64,000 nt of DNA, taken from positions 1 to 64,000 of the forward strand of contig DATMRF010000106.1 of NCBI GenBank assembly GCA_035566435.1, written 5' to 3'. This DNA is from DATMRF01 sp035566435. Its GTDB lineage: Bacteria; Verrucomicrobiota; Verrucomicrobiia; Limisphaerales; UBA8199. Made by a program: the position numbers and the translations under genes. The notes under the pieces are model-generated. The model was not told the DNA's origin. It saw only the letters and a program-made list of their open reading frames with translations, and did not search any database. This document shows positions 24,290 to 33,075 of this stretch, piece after piece (position 1 is the stretch's first letter; every line of letters begins with the position of its first letter).

Positions 24290-25831
24290 ATGACTGAGCA
24301 AATTGTCATTTTAGACTTCGGCTCGCAATACACCCAGGTAATCGCGCGGCGCATCCGCGAGTGCAACGTCTATTCAGTCATTGTTCGCTACGACACGCCG
24401 GCGAAGGAAGTCACCGAGCTGAAACCCAATGGGCTCATCCTGTCCGGCGGTCCCTCCAGCGTGTACGCGAAGGACGCTCCCCTGCCCGATCCGAATATCT
24501 TCAAGCTCGACTTCCCGCTGCTGGGCATCTGTTACGGCCAGCAACTTCTAGCGCATTATCTTGGCGGCAAGGTTGCGCCGGGCCTCAAACGGGAATACGG
24601 CAAAGGCACCCTCCGCGTTAAAGACAGCTTCTGTCCTTTGTTTGCGAACCTGCCGGAAACGCTCCAGGTCTGGAATTCCCACGGCGACAGGCTCATCAAG
24701 ATGCCGAAGGGCTTCAAGTCAGTCGCCGTCACTGAAAACTCGGACTTTGCAGCGATGGAGAGCAAGGACAGGAGGACTTTCGGCCTGCAGTTCCATCCGG
24801 AGGTGGTGCATACGCCGCACGGTCGCGAGATTATTGCCAACTTCGTGCACAATATCTGCGGGTGCGGCAAGAACTGGACGATGCACAATTACATCGACCA
24901 GGCAGTCGAAACGATTCGCGCCAAGGTTGGCCGCGAACGTGTCATCCTCGGCCTGAGCGGCGGGGTTGATTCCAGCGTCGCCGCCGCCCTGCTCCACAAG
25001 GCCATCGGCGACCAATTGACCTGCATCTTTGTCAATAACGGCGTGTTGCGGGGGCGGGAAGCCGAGATGGTGCGCGAGGTCTTTGACCGTCACTTCCATA
25101 TCAAGCTGCAATACGAAAACGCTTCGCGCCTGTTCCTGCGCCGGCTCAAAGGCGTCACCGACCCCGAGCGCAAGCGCAAGATAATAGGCAAAACGTTCAT
25201 CGAAGTGTTCGAAGCGGCGACCAAACGCGCTGGCAAGGCGAAATTTCTTGCGCAAGGCACGCTTTACCCAGACGTGATCGAATCGGTACCAATCGGCGGC
25301 AATCCCGCAGCGATGATCAAGAGTCACCACAATGTGGGCGGCCTGCCCAAAAACATGCGGTTCCAGCTGGTCGAGCCGTTGAAATGCTTGTTTAAGGATG
25401 AAGTCCGGGAACTGGGCCTCGAGTTAGGCCTGCCCCGCGAAATTGTCTTGCGCCAGCCGTTTCCCGGCCCCGGCCTCGCTGTGCGTATCCTAGGCGAAGT
25501 CACCCCTGCCCGTCTCGAAATCCTGCGCAACGCGGACTGGATCGTCATTGAGGAAATGAAAAACAGTGACTGGTATTACCGGATTTGGCAGAGCTTTGCC
25601 GTGCTGCTGCCCGTGCGCAGTGTCGGCGTGATGGGCGACGAGCGCACCTACGAGTACACGATCGCGATCCGCGCCGTCGATTCCCAGGACGGCATGACGG
25701 CTGACTGGGTCAAACTTCCCTACGACCTGATGGAGCGACTTTCGAACCGCATCATCAACGAGGTCAAGGGCGTCAACCGCGTCTGCTTCGATATTACAAG
25801 CAAGCCGCCTGGGACCATCGAATGGGAGTAG
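24290..25831 (+). CDS. guaA: GMP synthase (glutamine-hydrolysing)
   Basis: The enzyme aminates XMP to GMP with glutamine and ATP. The 513-residue protein begins MTEQIVILDFGSQYTQVIAR. The class I amidotransferase half has LGICYGQQLLAHYLGG with the nucleophile Cys near residue 80 and LQFHPEVVHTPHG with the catalytic His-Glu. The ATP pyrophosphatase half has LGLSGGVDSSVAAALLHKAI (P-loop), and the dimerisation domain ends in ITSKPPGTIEWE, the invariant GuaA C-terminus. ATG 24290 is preferred to the open extension to 24260. It stands alone without guaB. No riboswitch fold was recognised in its leader. Confidence 0.97.
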   Translation: MTEQIVILDFGSQYTQVIARRIRECNVYSVIVRYDTPAKEVTELKPNGLILSGGPSSVYAKDAPLPDPNIFKLDFPLLGICYGQQLLAHYLGGKVAPGLKREYGKGTLRVKDSFCPLFANLPETLQVWNSHGDRLIKMPKGFKSVAVTENSDFAAMESKDRRTFGLQFHPEVVHTPHGREIIANFVHNICGCGKNWTMHNYIDQAVETIRAKVGRERVILGLSGGVDSSVAAALLHKAIGDQLTCIFVNNGVLRGREAEMVREVFDRHFHIKLQYENASRLFLRRLKGVTDPERKRKIIGKTFIEVFEAATKRAGKAKFLAQGTLYPDVIESVPIGGNPAAMIKSHHNVGGLPKNMRFQLVEPLKCLFKDEVRELGLELGLPREIVLRQPFPGPGLAVRILGEVTPARLEILRNADWIVIEEMKNSDWYYRIWQSFAVLLPVRSVGVMGDERTYEYTIAIRAVDSQDGMTADWVKLPYDLMERLSNRIINEVKGVNRVCFDITSKPPGTIEWE

Positions 25832-26024
25832 AACTCCAGACTGCAGAGTGCGTGTTCGAATCAGATTCCATCCACAGGCAAATCGCTATGGCCGAATGGG
25901 TTGTAAATCAGCGCCTAGGTGCAACTGACATCCTTTGGTTCTTAAGCGATGCGGAAGCTGGGGCGGCTGGCGAAAGCAGTACGCTTGACTCAGCATCGAG
26001 TCCTGTTTATTAACATTAAGGGCT

Positions 26025-26366
26025 ATGCCGACATACGAATACATCTGCGAAAAGTGCGGACACCAGTTCGAGAAAGTTCAGTCCATCTCCGCAAAGCCCT
26101 TGACGTTGTGCCCGAAAGACCTTTGCGCTCAAAAACGTTGGGGCAAGGGCAAGGTGAAGCGGGCGATCAGCGGCGGCGGCGGTCTGCTTTTCAAAGGCGA
26201 CGGCTTCTACATCACCGACTACCGCAGCGAAAAGTACAAGGAAGCCGCCCGGAAAGATTCTGCGCCCGCGACGAGCGCCAGCAGCAAGACCGACAAGGGC
26301 GGTGAAACCAAGGCCGCCGCCAAGCCGGTGACCGGTCCCAGCAAACCTCCGGCCGCCAAGACCTGA
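26025..26366 (+). CDS. FmdB-family zinc-ribbon regulatory protein
   Basis: The 113-residue protein starts MPTYEYICEKCGHQFEKVQS, the FmdB signature (M-P-x-Y-x-Y-x-C-x-x-C). The second cysteine pair is spaced unusually widely (LCPKDLC), with the pattern C-P-x-x-x-C instead of C-P-x-C. A GGGGLLFKGDGFYITDY segment follows, as in family members. The C-terminal third is a Lys/Ala/Ser/Pro-rich low-complexity tail. FmdB proteins are small putative regulators of unclear function. The stop codon is immediately followed by the ATG of the next gene, suggesting coupling. A second FmdB-type protein is encoded at 34693-34926. Confidence 0.85.
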   Translation: MPTYEYICEKCGHQFEKVQSISAKPLTLCPKDLCAQKRWGKGKVKRAISGGGGLLFKGDGFYITDYRSEKYKEAARKDSAPATSASSKTDKGGETKAAAKPVTGPSKPPAAKT

Positions 26367-27782
26367 ATGTGTAATGAGGCGTCGCGTTTCCCCGCGGCAC
26401 TGCGTTTCTGCGCTCTGTGCGTGCTTTGCGGTTTGGTTTCTTGGCCTGCTGCCCGCGGCCAGACGGCTCCCCAGCCGCCGGCCGAGCCGGCCAGCCCCAC
26501 CCCTCGCGCGTTCGAGAGCCGGTCCAGGCAGTTCCTGGTGCAGGCCGTCGCCGTACCGGCGCTTTCGCCGCTGATTTCGGAACTGGAAACCAACCCGGAC
26601 TTCATCCAGCTCAATCCGATACTGCTTCCAGTGTCGTGTGACCGGATCAAACAAAGCCTCTGCCGGCAGCTTGGTGCCGACACTTCGTGGCGTGGCCGGA
26701 TTTATGTCGGCCTGCAGCCGGCTGAGTCGACTGACGACCCCATCACGATCGCGTCCGAGCGGTTTAGGGACGGCTGGCAGTACTTTGTCGCTCTTCCCAG
26801 CGTGGTTGAGCGCTCGCGCTATGTGCATGCGATGGTGCAGGTTCTCCTGCTCGAGATGGCCAATCGCGGCGCCACCGACCGCTCGGCCGAACTGCCGCCT
26901 TGGCTGAGCGAGGGCTTCTCGCGGCAACTGCTCGCCTCCACTAACGGCGAACTCGATGTCATTCTTCCAAACCCGCAAGTGGCTGCGAGTGGGCTGCGGG
27001 TCGCGTGGACCACGGTCAGCGCCCGCAGAGCTAACCCGCTGGAGGAAGCTCATAAATGGCTCTCTGCCGCCTCGCCATTAACCTTCCAGGAATTGAGCTG
27101 GCCGACTCCGGACCAGCTCAGCGGCGAAGCCGGGGCCGTCTATGGCAGCAGCGCCCAATTGTTTGTGAGCGAATTGTTGAGGTTGCCCGACGGCCCCGGC
27201 TGCCTTCGCGCCATGCTCGCCGATTTGCCCCGGCGCTACAATTGGCAGCTTTCTTTCCTCCAGGCTTTCCAGAGTCGGTTCCAACGGCCGCTCGATGTCG
27301 AAAAGTGGTGGGCGCTGCAAGTGCTCCATTTCACGGGGCGCGAACTAACGCAAACCTGGCCGCCCGACGAAAGCTGGCAAAAGCTGGATGAAGTGGTGCG
27401 TTCCGCCGTCCAGGTCCACGTCGGCACGAATGACCTTCCACTCCAAGCCGAGGTAAAGCTGCAGACGATCATCCGCCAATGGGACTCCTCCCGTCAGACC
27501 CAGACCCTTCAGGAAAAAATCCGCGAATTGGATGCGCTTCGTCTGCGTGTGGCGCCTGAAGTGGCGCCGCTCACCGCTCAGTACCGCCAGGTGCTCGCCA
27601 CTTATCTCCAGATTCGCGACCGCGGCGGTTCTGTCTTCGGGTTAGGCAAGAAGGCGGCTCACCGCCGCGCCGCCGAAGAAGTCCTCCTGCAGTTGGATGC
27701 ACTCGACGCCCAACGGGCCTCGCAGCGCCCCGAAGCAAAACCTGCCGGCCCCGTTAAGGCCGCGTATCCCCAGAGCTCCTGA
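26367..27782 (+). CDS. exported protein resembling an inactive gluzincin-type peptidase
   Basis: The 471-residue protein has an N-terminal signal-like hydrophobic segment (LRFCALCVLCGLVSWPAARG) and a Pro-rich linker. Around residues 150-190 lies RYVHAMVQVLLLEMANR...LPPWLSEGFSRQLL. The spacing matches the helix-zinc-helix region of peptidase-MA-type enzymes (HExxH...PxWLxEG), but the HExxH motif is absent, so catalysis is unlikely if the resemblance is real. The C-terminal part is helical and Ala/Arg/Glu-rich. The ATG directly follows the FmdB stop, so the two are probably co-translated. I cannot name a function. Confidence 0.65.
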   Translation: MCNEASRFPAALRFCALCVLCGLVSWPAARGQTAPQPPAEPASPTPRAFESRSRQFLVQAVAVPALSPLISELETNPDFIQLNPILLPVSCDRIKQSLCRQLGADTSWRGRIYVGLQPAESTDDPITIASERFRDGWQYFVALPSVVERSRYVHAMVQVLLLEMANRGATDRSAELPPWLSEGFSRQLLASTNGELDVILPNPQVAASGLRVAWTTVSARRANPLEEAHKWLSAASPLTFQELSWPTPDQLSGEAGAVYGSSAQLFVSELLRLPDGPGCLRAMLADLPRRYNWQLSFLQAFQSRFQRPLDVEKWWALQVLHFTGRELTQTWPPDESWQKLDEVVRSAVQVHVGTNDLPLQAEVKLQTIIRQWDSSRQTQTLQEKIRELDALRLRVAPEVAPLTAQYRQVLATYLQIRDRGGSVFGLGKKAAHRRAAEEVLLQLDALDAQRASQRPEAKPAGPVKAAYPQSS

Positions 27783-27804
27783 TCTTTGGTCCCGAAATGT
27801 TTTT

Positions 27805-27827
27805 AAATTGCTTATAATAAGCAATTT
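27805..27827. promoter_or_regulatory. perfect 10-bp inverted repeat upstream of kamA
   Basis: AAATTGCTTA and TAAGCAATTT flank a TAA spacer, 34 bases upstream of the kamA -35 box. A perfect 23-base dyad in an AT-rich patch could be a regulator-binding site, or a weak terminator for the upstream gene, which ends at 27782. Confidence 0.45.
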
Positions 27828-27860
27828 GCGCATGATTCAGCTCGCCAATTTCGCCTCGGC

Positions 27861-27888
27861 TTGACACGGTCTGGTTCGCACCTATAGT
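27861..27888 (+). promoter_or_regulatory. sigma70 promoter of kamA
   Basis: TTGACA at 27861-27866 is a perfect -35, and TATAGT at 27883-27888 a near-perfect -10, spaced 16 bases. Transcription would begin at about 27895, giving a 19-base leader with AAGGG ahead of the ATG at 27914. Confidence 0.7.
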
Positions 27889-27913
27889 GCGCTATCTATT
27901 TTTAAGGGTGAAA

Positions 27914-29152
27914 ATGAACAGCGAGACTTCAACGGGAAACGGCGAGGAACCCCCATCGCGACGATGGCTGAATTCCACTAAAGATTTTCATTCGGCAGGA
28001 CGCGGTTTTTGGAGTGACGTCCCCGATTCGGACTGGAACGACTGGCGTTGGCAACTCAAACACCGCATCACCACCGTCGAGCAACTCCAGCGGCTGATGC
28101 CCAGCCTGACGCCGGAAGAGTTCGCCGGCACTACCCTCGCCAACCACAAACTGGCTCTGGCGATCACGCCTTACTTTTTTAATCTCATCGACCCGGCCGA
28201 CGAGTTCTGCCCCATCCGCTGGCAGGTGATCCCTCGAATCGAGGAAACCCACACTGCGTCCTGGGAGATGGCGGACCCCTGTGGGGAGGACACTCACTCA
28301 CCTGTACCCGGGTTGGTGCACCGGTATCCGGACCGGGTGTTGTTTTTGGTGACCGACCGTTGTGCCGCCTATTGCCGATACTGCACCCGCTCGCGCCTGG
28401 TGAGCAATGCGGGCGGCTATGATTTTCATCCCGAGTTCGACCAACAGCTCGAATACATTCGCAGCACGCCTTCCGTGCGCGATGTCCTGCTGAGCGGGGG
28501 CGACCCATTCCTGTTGAGCGATGAGAAACTGGAATATCTCTTAAGCCGGCTGCATGACATTCCGCACGTCGAATTTCTCCGCATCGGCACGCGAATCCCT
28601 GTCTTCCTGCCCCAGCGAATCACACCCGCGCTGTGCGCGATGCTGAAAAAATACCACCCGCTCTTCATCAGCATCCACTCGAACCACCCGCGCGAGCTCA
28701 CCACCGAGGTCCGGGACGCGCTCGGCCGCCTGGCCAATGCCGGCATTCCTCTCGGCAACCAATCGGTGCTGCTCCGCCATGTCAACGATGACCCGGAGGT
28801 GATGAAAGTCCACGTCCAAAAGCTGCTCCGTTGCCGCGTCAAGCCGTACTATATCTACCAGTGCGATCTCATCGCCGGCTCGGCCCACCTCCGCGCCAGT
28901 GTGCGCCAGGGCCTCGAAATCATGGAACAGCTCCGCGGGCACACCACCGGCTACGCCGTGCCGCAATATGTCATCGATGCGCCGGGCGGCGGCGGCAAAG
29001 TGCCCATCAACCCGGACTACGTGCTCAGCCGCAACGCCGACCGGGTCGTCATCCGCAACTACGAAGGCAAAATCTTCGAGTACCCTGAAGCCGCCGACGG
29101 CACGCCGTTGCTTGCCGCGCCCACGGAAATCGAAGAGCCGGAGCTGGTCTGA
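27914..29152 (+). CDS. kamA: lysine 2,3-aminomutase (radical SAM, PLP-dependent)
   Basis: The enzyme converts L-lysine to L-beta-lysine using S-adenosylmethionine, a 4Fe-4S cluster and PLP. The 412-residue protein has DRCAAYCRYCTRSR (Cys-x3-Cys-x2-Cys, first Cys near residue 147) and GGDPFLLSD, then THxxHP-like HSNHPRELT, and YIYQCDLIAGSAHLR and VIDAPGGGGKVP near the end. Both aspartates that bind lysine in clostridial aminomutase (in QCDL and VIDAPGGG) are kept, favouring lysine over the glutamate-specific variant; this is from memory of the family. Length fits KamA, not the shorter EpmB. ATG 27914 follows a good ribosome site; the open extension to 27887 overlaps the promoter. Confidence 0.9.
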   Translation: MNSETSTGNGEEPPSRRWLNSTKDFHSAGRGFWSDVPDSDWNDWRWQLKHRITTVEQLQRLMPSLTPEEFAGTTLANHKLALAITPYFFNLIDPADEFCPIRWQVIPRIEETHTASWEMADPCGEDTHSPVPGLVHRYPDRVLFLVTDRCAAYCRYCTRSRLVSNAGGYDFHPEFDQQLEYIRSTPSVRDVLLSGGDPFLLSDEKLEYLLSRLHDIPHVEFLRIGTRIPVFLPQRITPALCAMLKKYHPLFISIHSNHPRELTTEVRDALGRLANAGIPLGNQSVLLRHVNDDPEVMKVHVQKLLRCRVKPYYIYQCDLIAGSAHLRASVRQGLEIMEQLRGHTTGYAVPQYVIDAPGGGGKVPINPDYVLSRNADRVVIRNYEGKIFEYPEAADGTPLLAAPTEIEEPELV

Positions 29153-29180
29153 ACGAGATCTTCGGGTAGTCCGGTTCGTC

Positions 29181-29843
29181 ATGCCTCGTGAATCCAAAGC
29201 AGCGAAAGGCGTCCGGGTTAAAAAACTCATCGCCGCTCTGGCCAAGACCTATCCCGACGCCCATTGCGAGCTGAATTACTCCAACCCGCTGGAACTGCTG
29301 GTCGCGACGATTCTCTCTGCTCAGTGTACCGACAAACGCGTCAACCTGGTTACTCCCGGCTTGTTCAAACAATACCCGGCCGCGGCTGATTACGCCCGTG
29401 CCCCTTTGGCCGACCTCGAACAGGCGATCAGGACGACCGGCTTTTTCCGTAACAAATCCAAAAGCCTCAAGACCGCTTGCCAGGCCATCGTCGAGAAACA
29501 TAACGGCGCTGTGCCGGGCACAATCGAGGAATTGACGCAGCTCGGCGGCGTCGGCCGCAAGACCGCCAATGTCGTCCTCGGCAACGCTTTCAATATCAAT
29601 ACCGGAATTGTCGTGGACACCCACGTGGCACGCCTTGCCCGGCGCCTCGGGCTCACGTCGCAAAAGGACCCACAGAAGATAGAGCAGGGGCTGATGCCAC
29701 TCGTGCCTCAGGAGCAATGGACAATGTTCAGTCACTGGCTCATCTGGCATGGCCGCCGCCGCTGCAACGCTCGCAACCCCGACTGCCCAAACTGTGAAGT
29801 CAAAGCCCTCTGCCCGCGTATCGGCGTGCCAAAGCGCGCCTGA
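29181..29843 (+). CDS. nth: endonuclease III (DNA glycosylase/AP lyase)
   Basis: The enzyme removes oxidised pyrimidines in base-excision repair. From ATG 29181 (MPRESKAAKGVRVKKLI) there are 220 residues. Visible are LLVATILSAQCTDKRVN, the helix-hairpin-helix LGGVGRKTANVVLGNAF with the catalytic lysine, IVVDTHVARLARRLG with the catalytic aspartate, and the 4Fe-4S cluster Cys-x6-Cys-x2-Cys-x5-Cys (RRCNARNPDCPNCEVKALC). All catalytic and cluster residues are present. It follows kamA by 28 bases and is probably co-transcribed with it. Confidence 0.95.
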   Translation: MPRESKAAKGVRVKKLIAALAKTYPDAHCELNYSNPLELLVATILSAQCTDKRVNLVTPGLFKQYPAAADYARAPLADLEQAIRTTGFFRNKSKSLKTACQAIVEKHNGAVPGTIEELTQLGGVGRKTANVVLGNAFNINTGIVVDTHVARLARRLGLTSQKDPQKIEQGLMPLVPQEQWTMFSHWLIWHGRRRCNARNPDCPNCEVKALCPRIGVPKRA

Positions 29844-30116
29844 ATGCTGCCGCGTCCTGCGTCCCTTATTACCAGAACTCTCCATAGCCCGGGGCGGGGA
29901 CGGCCATGTCCCCGTAGGGAGGACGTTGATGCCTGCGTTCCGGGCAGGGCCACGTCCCTGGGCGGTCTGTTTCAACGCCTTCGTTTCGGGGACGTCGCCG
30001 TCCCGGCCAAGGTTCAGCGCCGCAAAGCCTGCGCAAGCCTGAAAGCAAGCTGCCGGCTAATTCCTGATGAACTGGCGACTAAACTCCGGCTCTCCTAACG
30101 CCATCCTCGTCTCTCG
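29844..30116. other. GC-rich spacer with REP-like hairpin element
   Basis: No gene was seen. The unit at 29891-29917 (GGGGCGGGGACGGCCATGTC followed by CCCGTAG) recurs at 53051-53077 with one difference. A third, shorter GGGGACG..CGTCCC motif lies near 29990. The words GGGGACG/CGTCCCC can pair, so the spacer would form strong stem-loops. Confidence 0.55.
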
Positions 30117-30806
30117 ATGAGCGTTTCCCCATGGCTCCTGCTCCGTTCCGATCCCGGCGCCTGCGCCTTTAACATGGCGCTGGACGAGGCGCTGCTGGAA
30201 GCGATGCCACGACTGGGCCAGCCCGTGTTGCGCTTTTATGGCTGGACGGAGGCTGCAGCCTCGTTCGGTTATTTTCAATCTTACGCCGAGGTCGAGCGGC
30301 TGACCCCGTTGCGCCCCCTCGTCCGCCGGCCGACCGGCGGCGGCATCGTGCCGCATCAGGCGGATTGGACGTACAGCCTTGCGTTCCCGGTTGCCCATGA
30401 GTGGTACACGCTCGCTGCGACCGGCAGCTACCGGCGAGTCCACGAATGGCTCCAGGCAGCGTTCGCAGAGCTGGATATTCCGACGCAGCTCGCCCCCTCC
30501 GCCGTCAAAACCCAGCCCGGCCAATGCTTCGCCGGCTGTGAGAAATCCGACTTGCTGTGGGGCGGTCGCAAGCTCGCCGGGGCCGCCCAGCGCCGCCGTC
30601 GCGACGGCCTGCTCATTCAAGGGTCCGTTCAGGCCCCGCCGTTGCCCTCCACGAGACCTGATTGGGAGAGAGCCATGTGTGAAGCCGCCCGAAGCATGTA
30701 CGGGGTCCGTTGGACGGAACTCCAGCCTGATGAAGCGCTGCGCCAGCGCGTGCAGGAACTCGCCGGCCAAAAATACGCCCAGGCCGCTTTCAACCGGAAA
30801 CGCTGA
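30117..30806 (+). CDS. lipoate-protein ligase A / octanoyltransferase (LplA/LipM family)
   Basis: The 229-residue protein is a BPL/LplA/LipB-fold acyltransferase that attaches octanoyl or lipoyl groups to carrier domains. Motifs are NMALDEALLEA at the N-terminus, RRPTGGGIVPHQADWTYSL (the acyl-AMP or acyl-binding loop with RRxTGGG), and LWGGRKLAGAAQRRRRDGLLIQGS with the conserved catalytic lysine. A cysteine upstream of it (GQCFAG) sits where LipM-type octanoyltransferases keep their acyl-accepting Cys. Length is nearer LipM than full-length LplA, which carries an extra C-terminal domain. No lipA or carrier gene is adjacent. The start is ATG 30117. Confidence 0.85.
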   Translation: MSVSPWLLLRSDPGACAFNMALDEALLEAMPRLGQPVLRFYGWTEAAASFGYFQSYAEVERLTPLRPLVRRPTGGGIVPHQADWTYSLAFPVAHEWYTLAATGSYRRVHEWLQAAFAELDIPTQLAPSAVKTQPGQCFAGCEKSDLLWGGRKLAGAAQRRRRDGLLIQGSVQAPPLPSTRPDWERAMCEAARSMYGVRWTELQPDEALRQRVQELAGQKYAQAAFNRKR

Positions 30807-30815
30807 AAACGCAAG

Positions 30816-32924
30816 CTATCGCTTAAGGCGATAGAACCTCAGCAGGTTGGTGTTGCCTTCGGTAACCGAGCGCTGGTTGCCTGAGATGGTCGTCGTGGAG
30901 GTCACGTTCGACCAAAACAGGTTGGTGAGCAGACTGTTCTTGGCTTGCAGCGCGTAATTCGTCAGGTCCGCCGGCCAGAGAATCTTAATCTGGTTGGGGG
31001 GATTCGTCAGTGTCTGAATCGAGAGCAGCGCGGGCGATTGCACCAACGCGCTGGTGGAGGCGGTGTTGTTGACCGGCGTTGGATCCAGTGCATCGCTGCC
31101 CACGCTCATGGTGTCAGTGATGATGCCCAACTCGTTCGGAATGACCGTCAGCGTCATGGTTACCGCCGCGCCGTTGTTCATCGTTCCCAGGGTGCCGAGG
31201 ATAGGATTGCCGTTCGTCGCCAAAGTTCCCTGATTAATCGTCGCGGCTTTGAGCGTGACGGAGCCAGGCAGGGTATTCGTCACGCTTACGTTAGGCGCGC
31301 TGTTGGGGCCGTTGTTCACGATGACGATCGTATAAACCAGGTTGCTGCCGATGGTGACCGGGTTGGGAGCCGGCGTGCCCGAGATAGCCAAATCGCTCGG
31401 GGAATCCACGACAAAAGTGCCTGCGCTTACGACTGTGCCGCCCGGGGTCACGACCGTGATCGGACCACTTTGCGCGCCTGCCAGTACCGTGGCGACGATT
31501 TGGCCGTTGTTACTGCTCGTGATCCCGCCGGTTACACCGTTGAAGCGAACTGCGGTGACTCCAAGGAAATTGGTGCCGGTGATCGTAACGCTGCTGCTCA
31601 CCGTGCCGTGGGTCGGATTAAAGCCAATGATAAGTGGCGCGCCGTAAAAAAGCCCGGTGCTATTCGTCGCATTGATTGGCGTCGATACGCTGAGCGGCCC
31701 GGTGATCACGCCGGCGGGCACCTGCGCCCCGAGCACTGTGTTGTTCGTGATCACGAAATTGGCCGCCGCTTGCCCGTTAAAACTCACCGCCGTCACACCC
31801 AGGAAATTCTGGCCGTTTACGCGTATCCACGTGCCCGCGGCGCCGTTCGTCGGCGTAAAACTCGTGATGCTGGCCGGGAGCAGGAAATTATTGACGCTCG
31901 TATCGCTGCCGTCGCTGGTGGTCACGCTAATCGGGCCCGTCGTCGCTCCTGATGGCACCAATGCGGTTACCTGACCAAAACTCGGGCTGCCGGACAGCGA
32001 AGCGGCGGTCCCGTTGAACCGCACCACCGGCGTGCCGACGTTAAAATTCGCTCCCGTAATCGTCACGCTGCTGCCCACCGGCCCGAAACCAGGCGAAAAA
32101 CCGTAGATGGTTGGTTGCACCACAAAGTTTCCCGGCGAGTTGGCCGAGCCCGCCGGAGCATCCACCGTAACCATGCCGGTGACGGCGCCCGCCGGCACGG
32201 CGACTTTGAGCCCGCTATTGCTCAGTACGATGAAGCTCGCCGGCACGGTAATAGGCCCGTTTGTGCCAGTGAACCAGACGGCAAACGTATCGAGAAAGTT
32301 AGCTCCGGTAAGTAGCACGTTCGTGCCGACGCGACCTGCTGGCGGCGCCATCCCGCTGATGGTTGGCGGGACATCAAAATTCGAGATGGTCGTGTAGTTC
32401 CCCAGTGAGGAGGTAATTGTGAGCGGGCCGCTCACCACGCCTGCCGGCGCAACCATGCTGATTAGACTGTCCGATGAGCGGAAAAAACTCGCTGCCGGTT
32501 GTCCAGCGAAGTAACCCCACCTTGCGGAGGTGAATTGCACGCCGTCGAGAAAGACCGTCGTGCCGTCTGCGCCGGTCACCGGGCTGAAATCGGTCACGTA
32601 CGGGCCTGGGCCGATCACGACGAAATTCGTCGTGCTTGTGGCCGAGCTCGACCCAACTTGCACTGAAATCCGGCCCGTAGTGGCACCAGTCGGCACCGTG
32701 GCCACGATCTGCGAAGCGGATGTGGCTTGGGGCGATTGTGCGGCAATCCCGTTAAACTTCACAGTCACTGTTCCTGGAGAGAATCCCGTCCCGTATATAT
32801 TGACCGTCTTCCCCACCGGGCCGAAGACCGGGTCAAAAGAGGAGATCGACACCTGGCCCATAACCTGGCCGCCGCCGGCCACAGCAACGACTAACGCACA
32901 AAAAAAACGAAACCAGACACTCAT
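30816..32924 (-). CDS. secreted IPT/TIG-repeat protein with DUF11 domain and C-terminal FYR module
   Basis: The ATG at 32924 (AGGAAG ribosome site upstream) gives a signal peptide (MSVWFRFFCALVVAVAGGGQ) and 702 residues. At least six tandem IPT/TIG immunoglobulin-like repeats follow, each with the words ITGTNFxGVTAVxFNG and VPSGATTGPISV. A DUF11-type segment (VYTIVIVNNGPNSAPNVSVTN) precedes the C-terminus. The last 60 residues (WPADLTNYALQAKNS, FWSNVTS, LLRFYRLKR) belong to a module shared with two other secreted proteins in this window. It is probably an extracellular adhesin or matrix protein. The open frame continues to 33257, but without a signal peptide that fits. No catalytic motif was seen. 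Confidence 0.85.
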   Translation of the reverse strand: MSVWFRFFCALVVAVAGGGQVMGQVSISSFDPVFGPVGKTVNIYGTGFSPGTVTVKFNGIAAQSPQATSASQIVATVPTGATTGRISVQVGSSSATSTTNFVVIGPGPYVTDFSPVTGADGTTVFLDGVQFTSARWGYFAGQPAASFFRSSDSLISMVAPAGVVSGPLTITSSLGNYTTISNFDVPPTISGMAPPAGRVGTNVLLTGANFLDTFAVWFTGTNGPITVPASFIVLSNSGLKVAVPAGAVTGMVTVDAPAGSANSPGNFVVQPTIYGFSPGFGPVGSSVTITGANFNVGTPVVRFNGTAASLSGSPSFGQVTALVPSGATTGPISVTTSDGSDTSVNNFLLPASITSFTPTNGAAGTWIRVNGQNFLGVTAVSFNGQAAANFVITNNTVLGAQVPAGVITGPLSVSTPINATNSTGLFYGAPLIIGFNPTHGTVSSSVTITGTNFLGVTAVRFNGVTGGITSSNNGQIVATVLAGAQSGPITVVTPGGTVVSAGTFVVDSPSDLAISGTPAPNPVTIGSNLVYTIVIVNNGPNSAPNVSVTNTLPGSVTLKAATINQGTLATNGNPILGTLGTMNNGAAVTMTLTVIPNELGIITDTMSVGSDALDPTPVNNTASTSALVQSPALLSIQTLTNPPNQIKILWPADLTNYALQAKNSLLTNLFWSNVTSTTTISGNQRSVTEGNTNLLRFYRLKR

Positions 32925-33075
32925 AACACTTCCTGTTCGCATCTCACGATTGATATCCCCATCGGCCTGCCCTGCCCCGACTTCCCGGTTGCAGCGCCAG
33001 CTTCTATCCTTATCTGGGGTGGCCTCGTAAAGCAATCTTGAAACTGCTATCTTAACCGCAGCTCCCCCGCTACCC

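Noticed and set aside
25822..26013. 63-codon frame after guaA
   Set aside because: It overlaps the guaA end, has no motif and no ribosome site.
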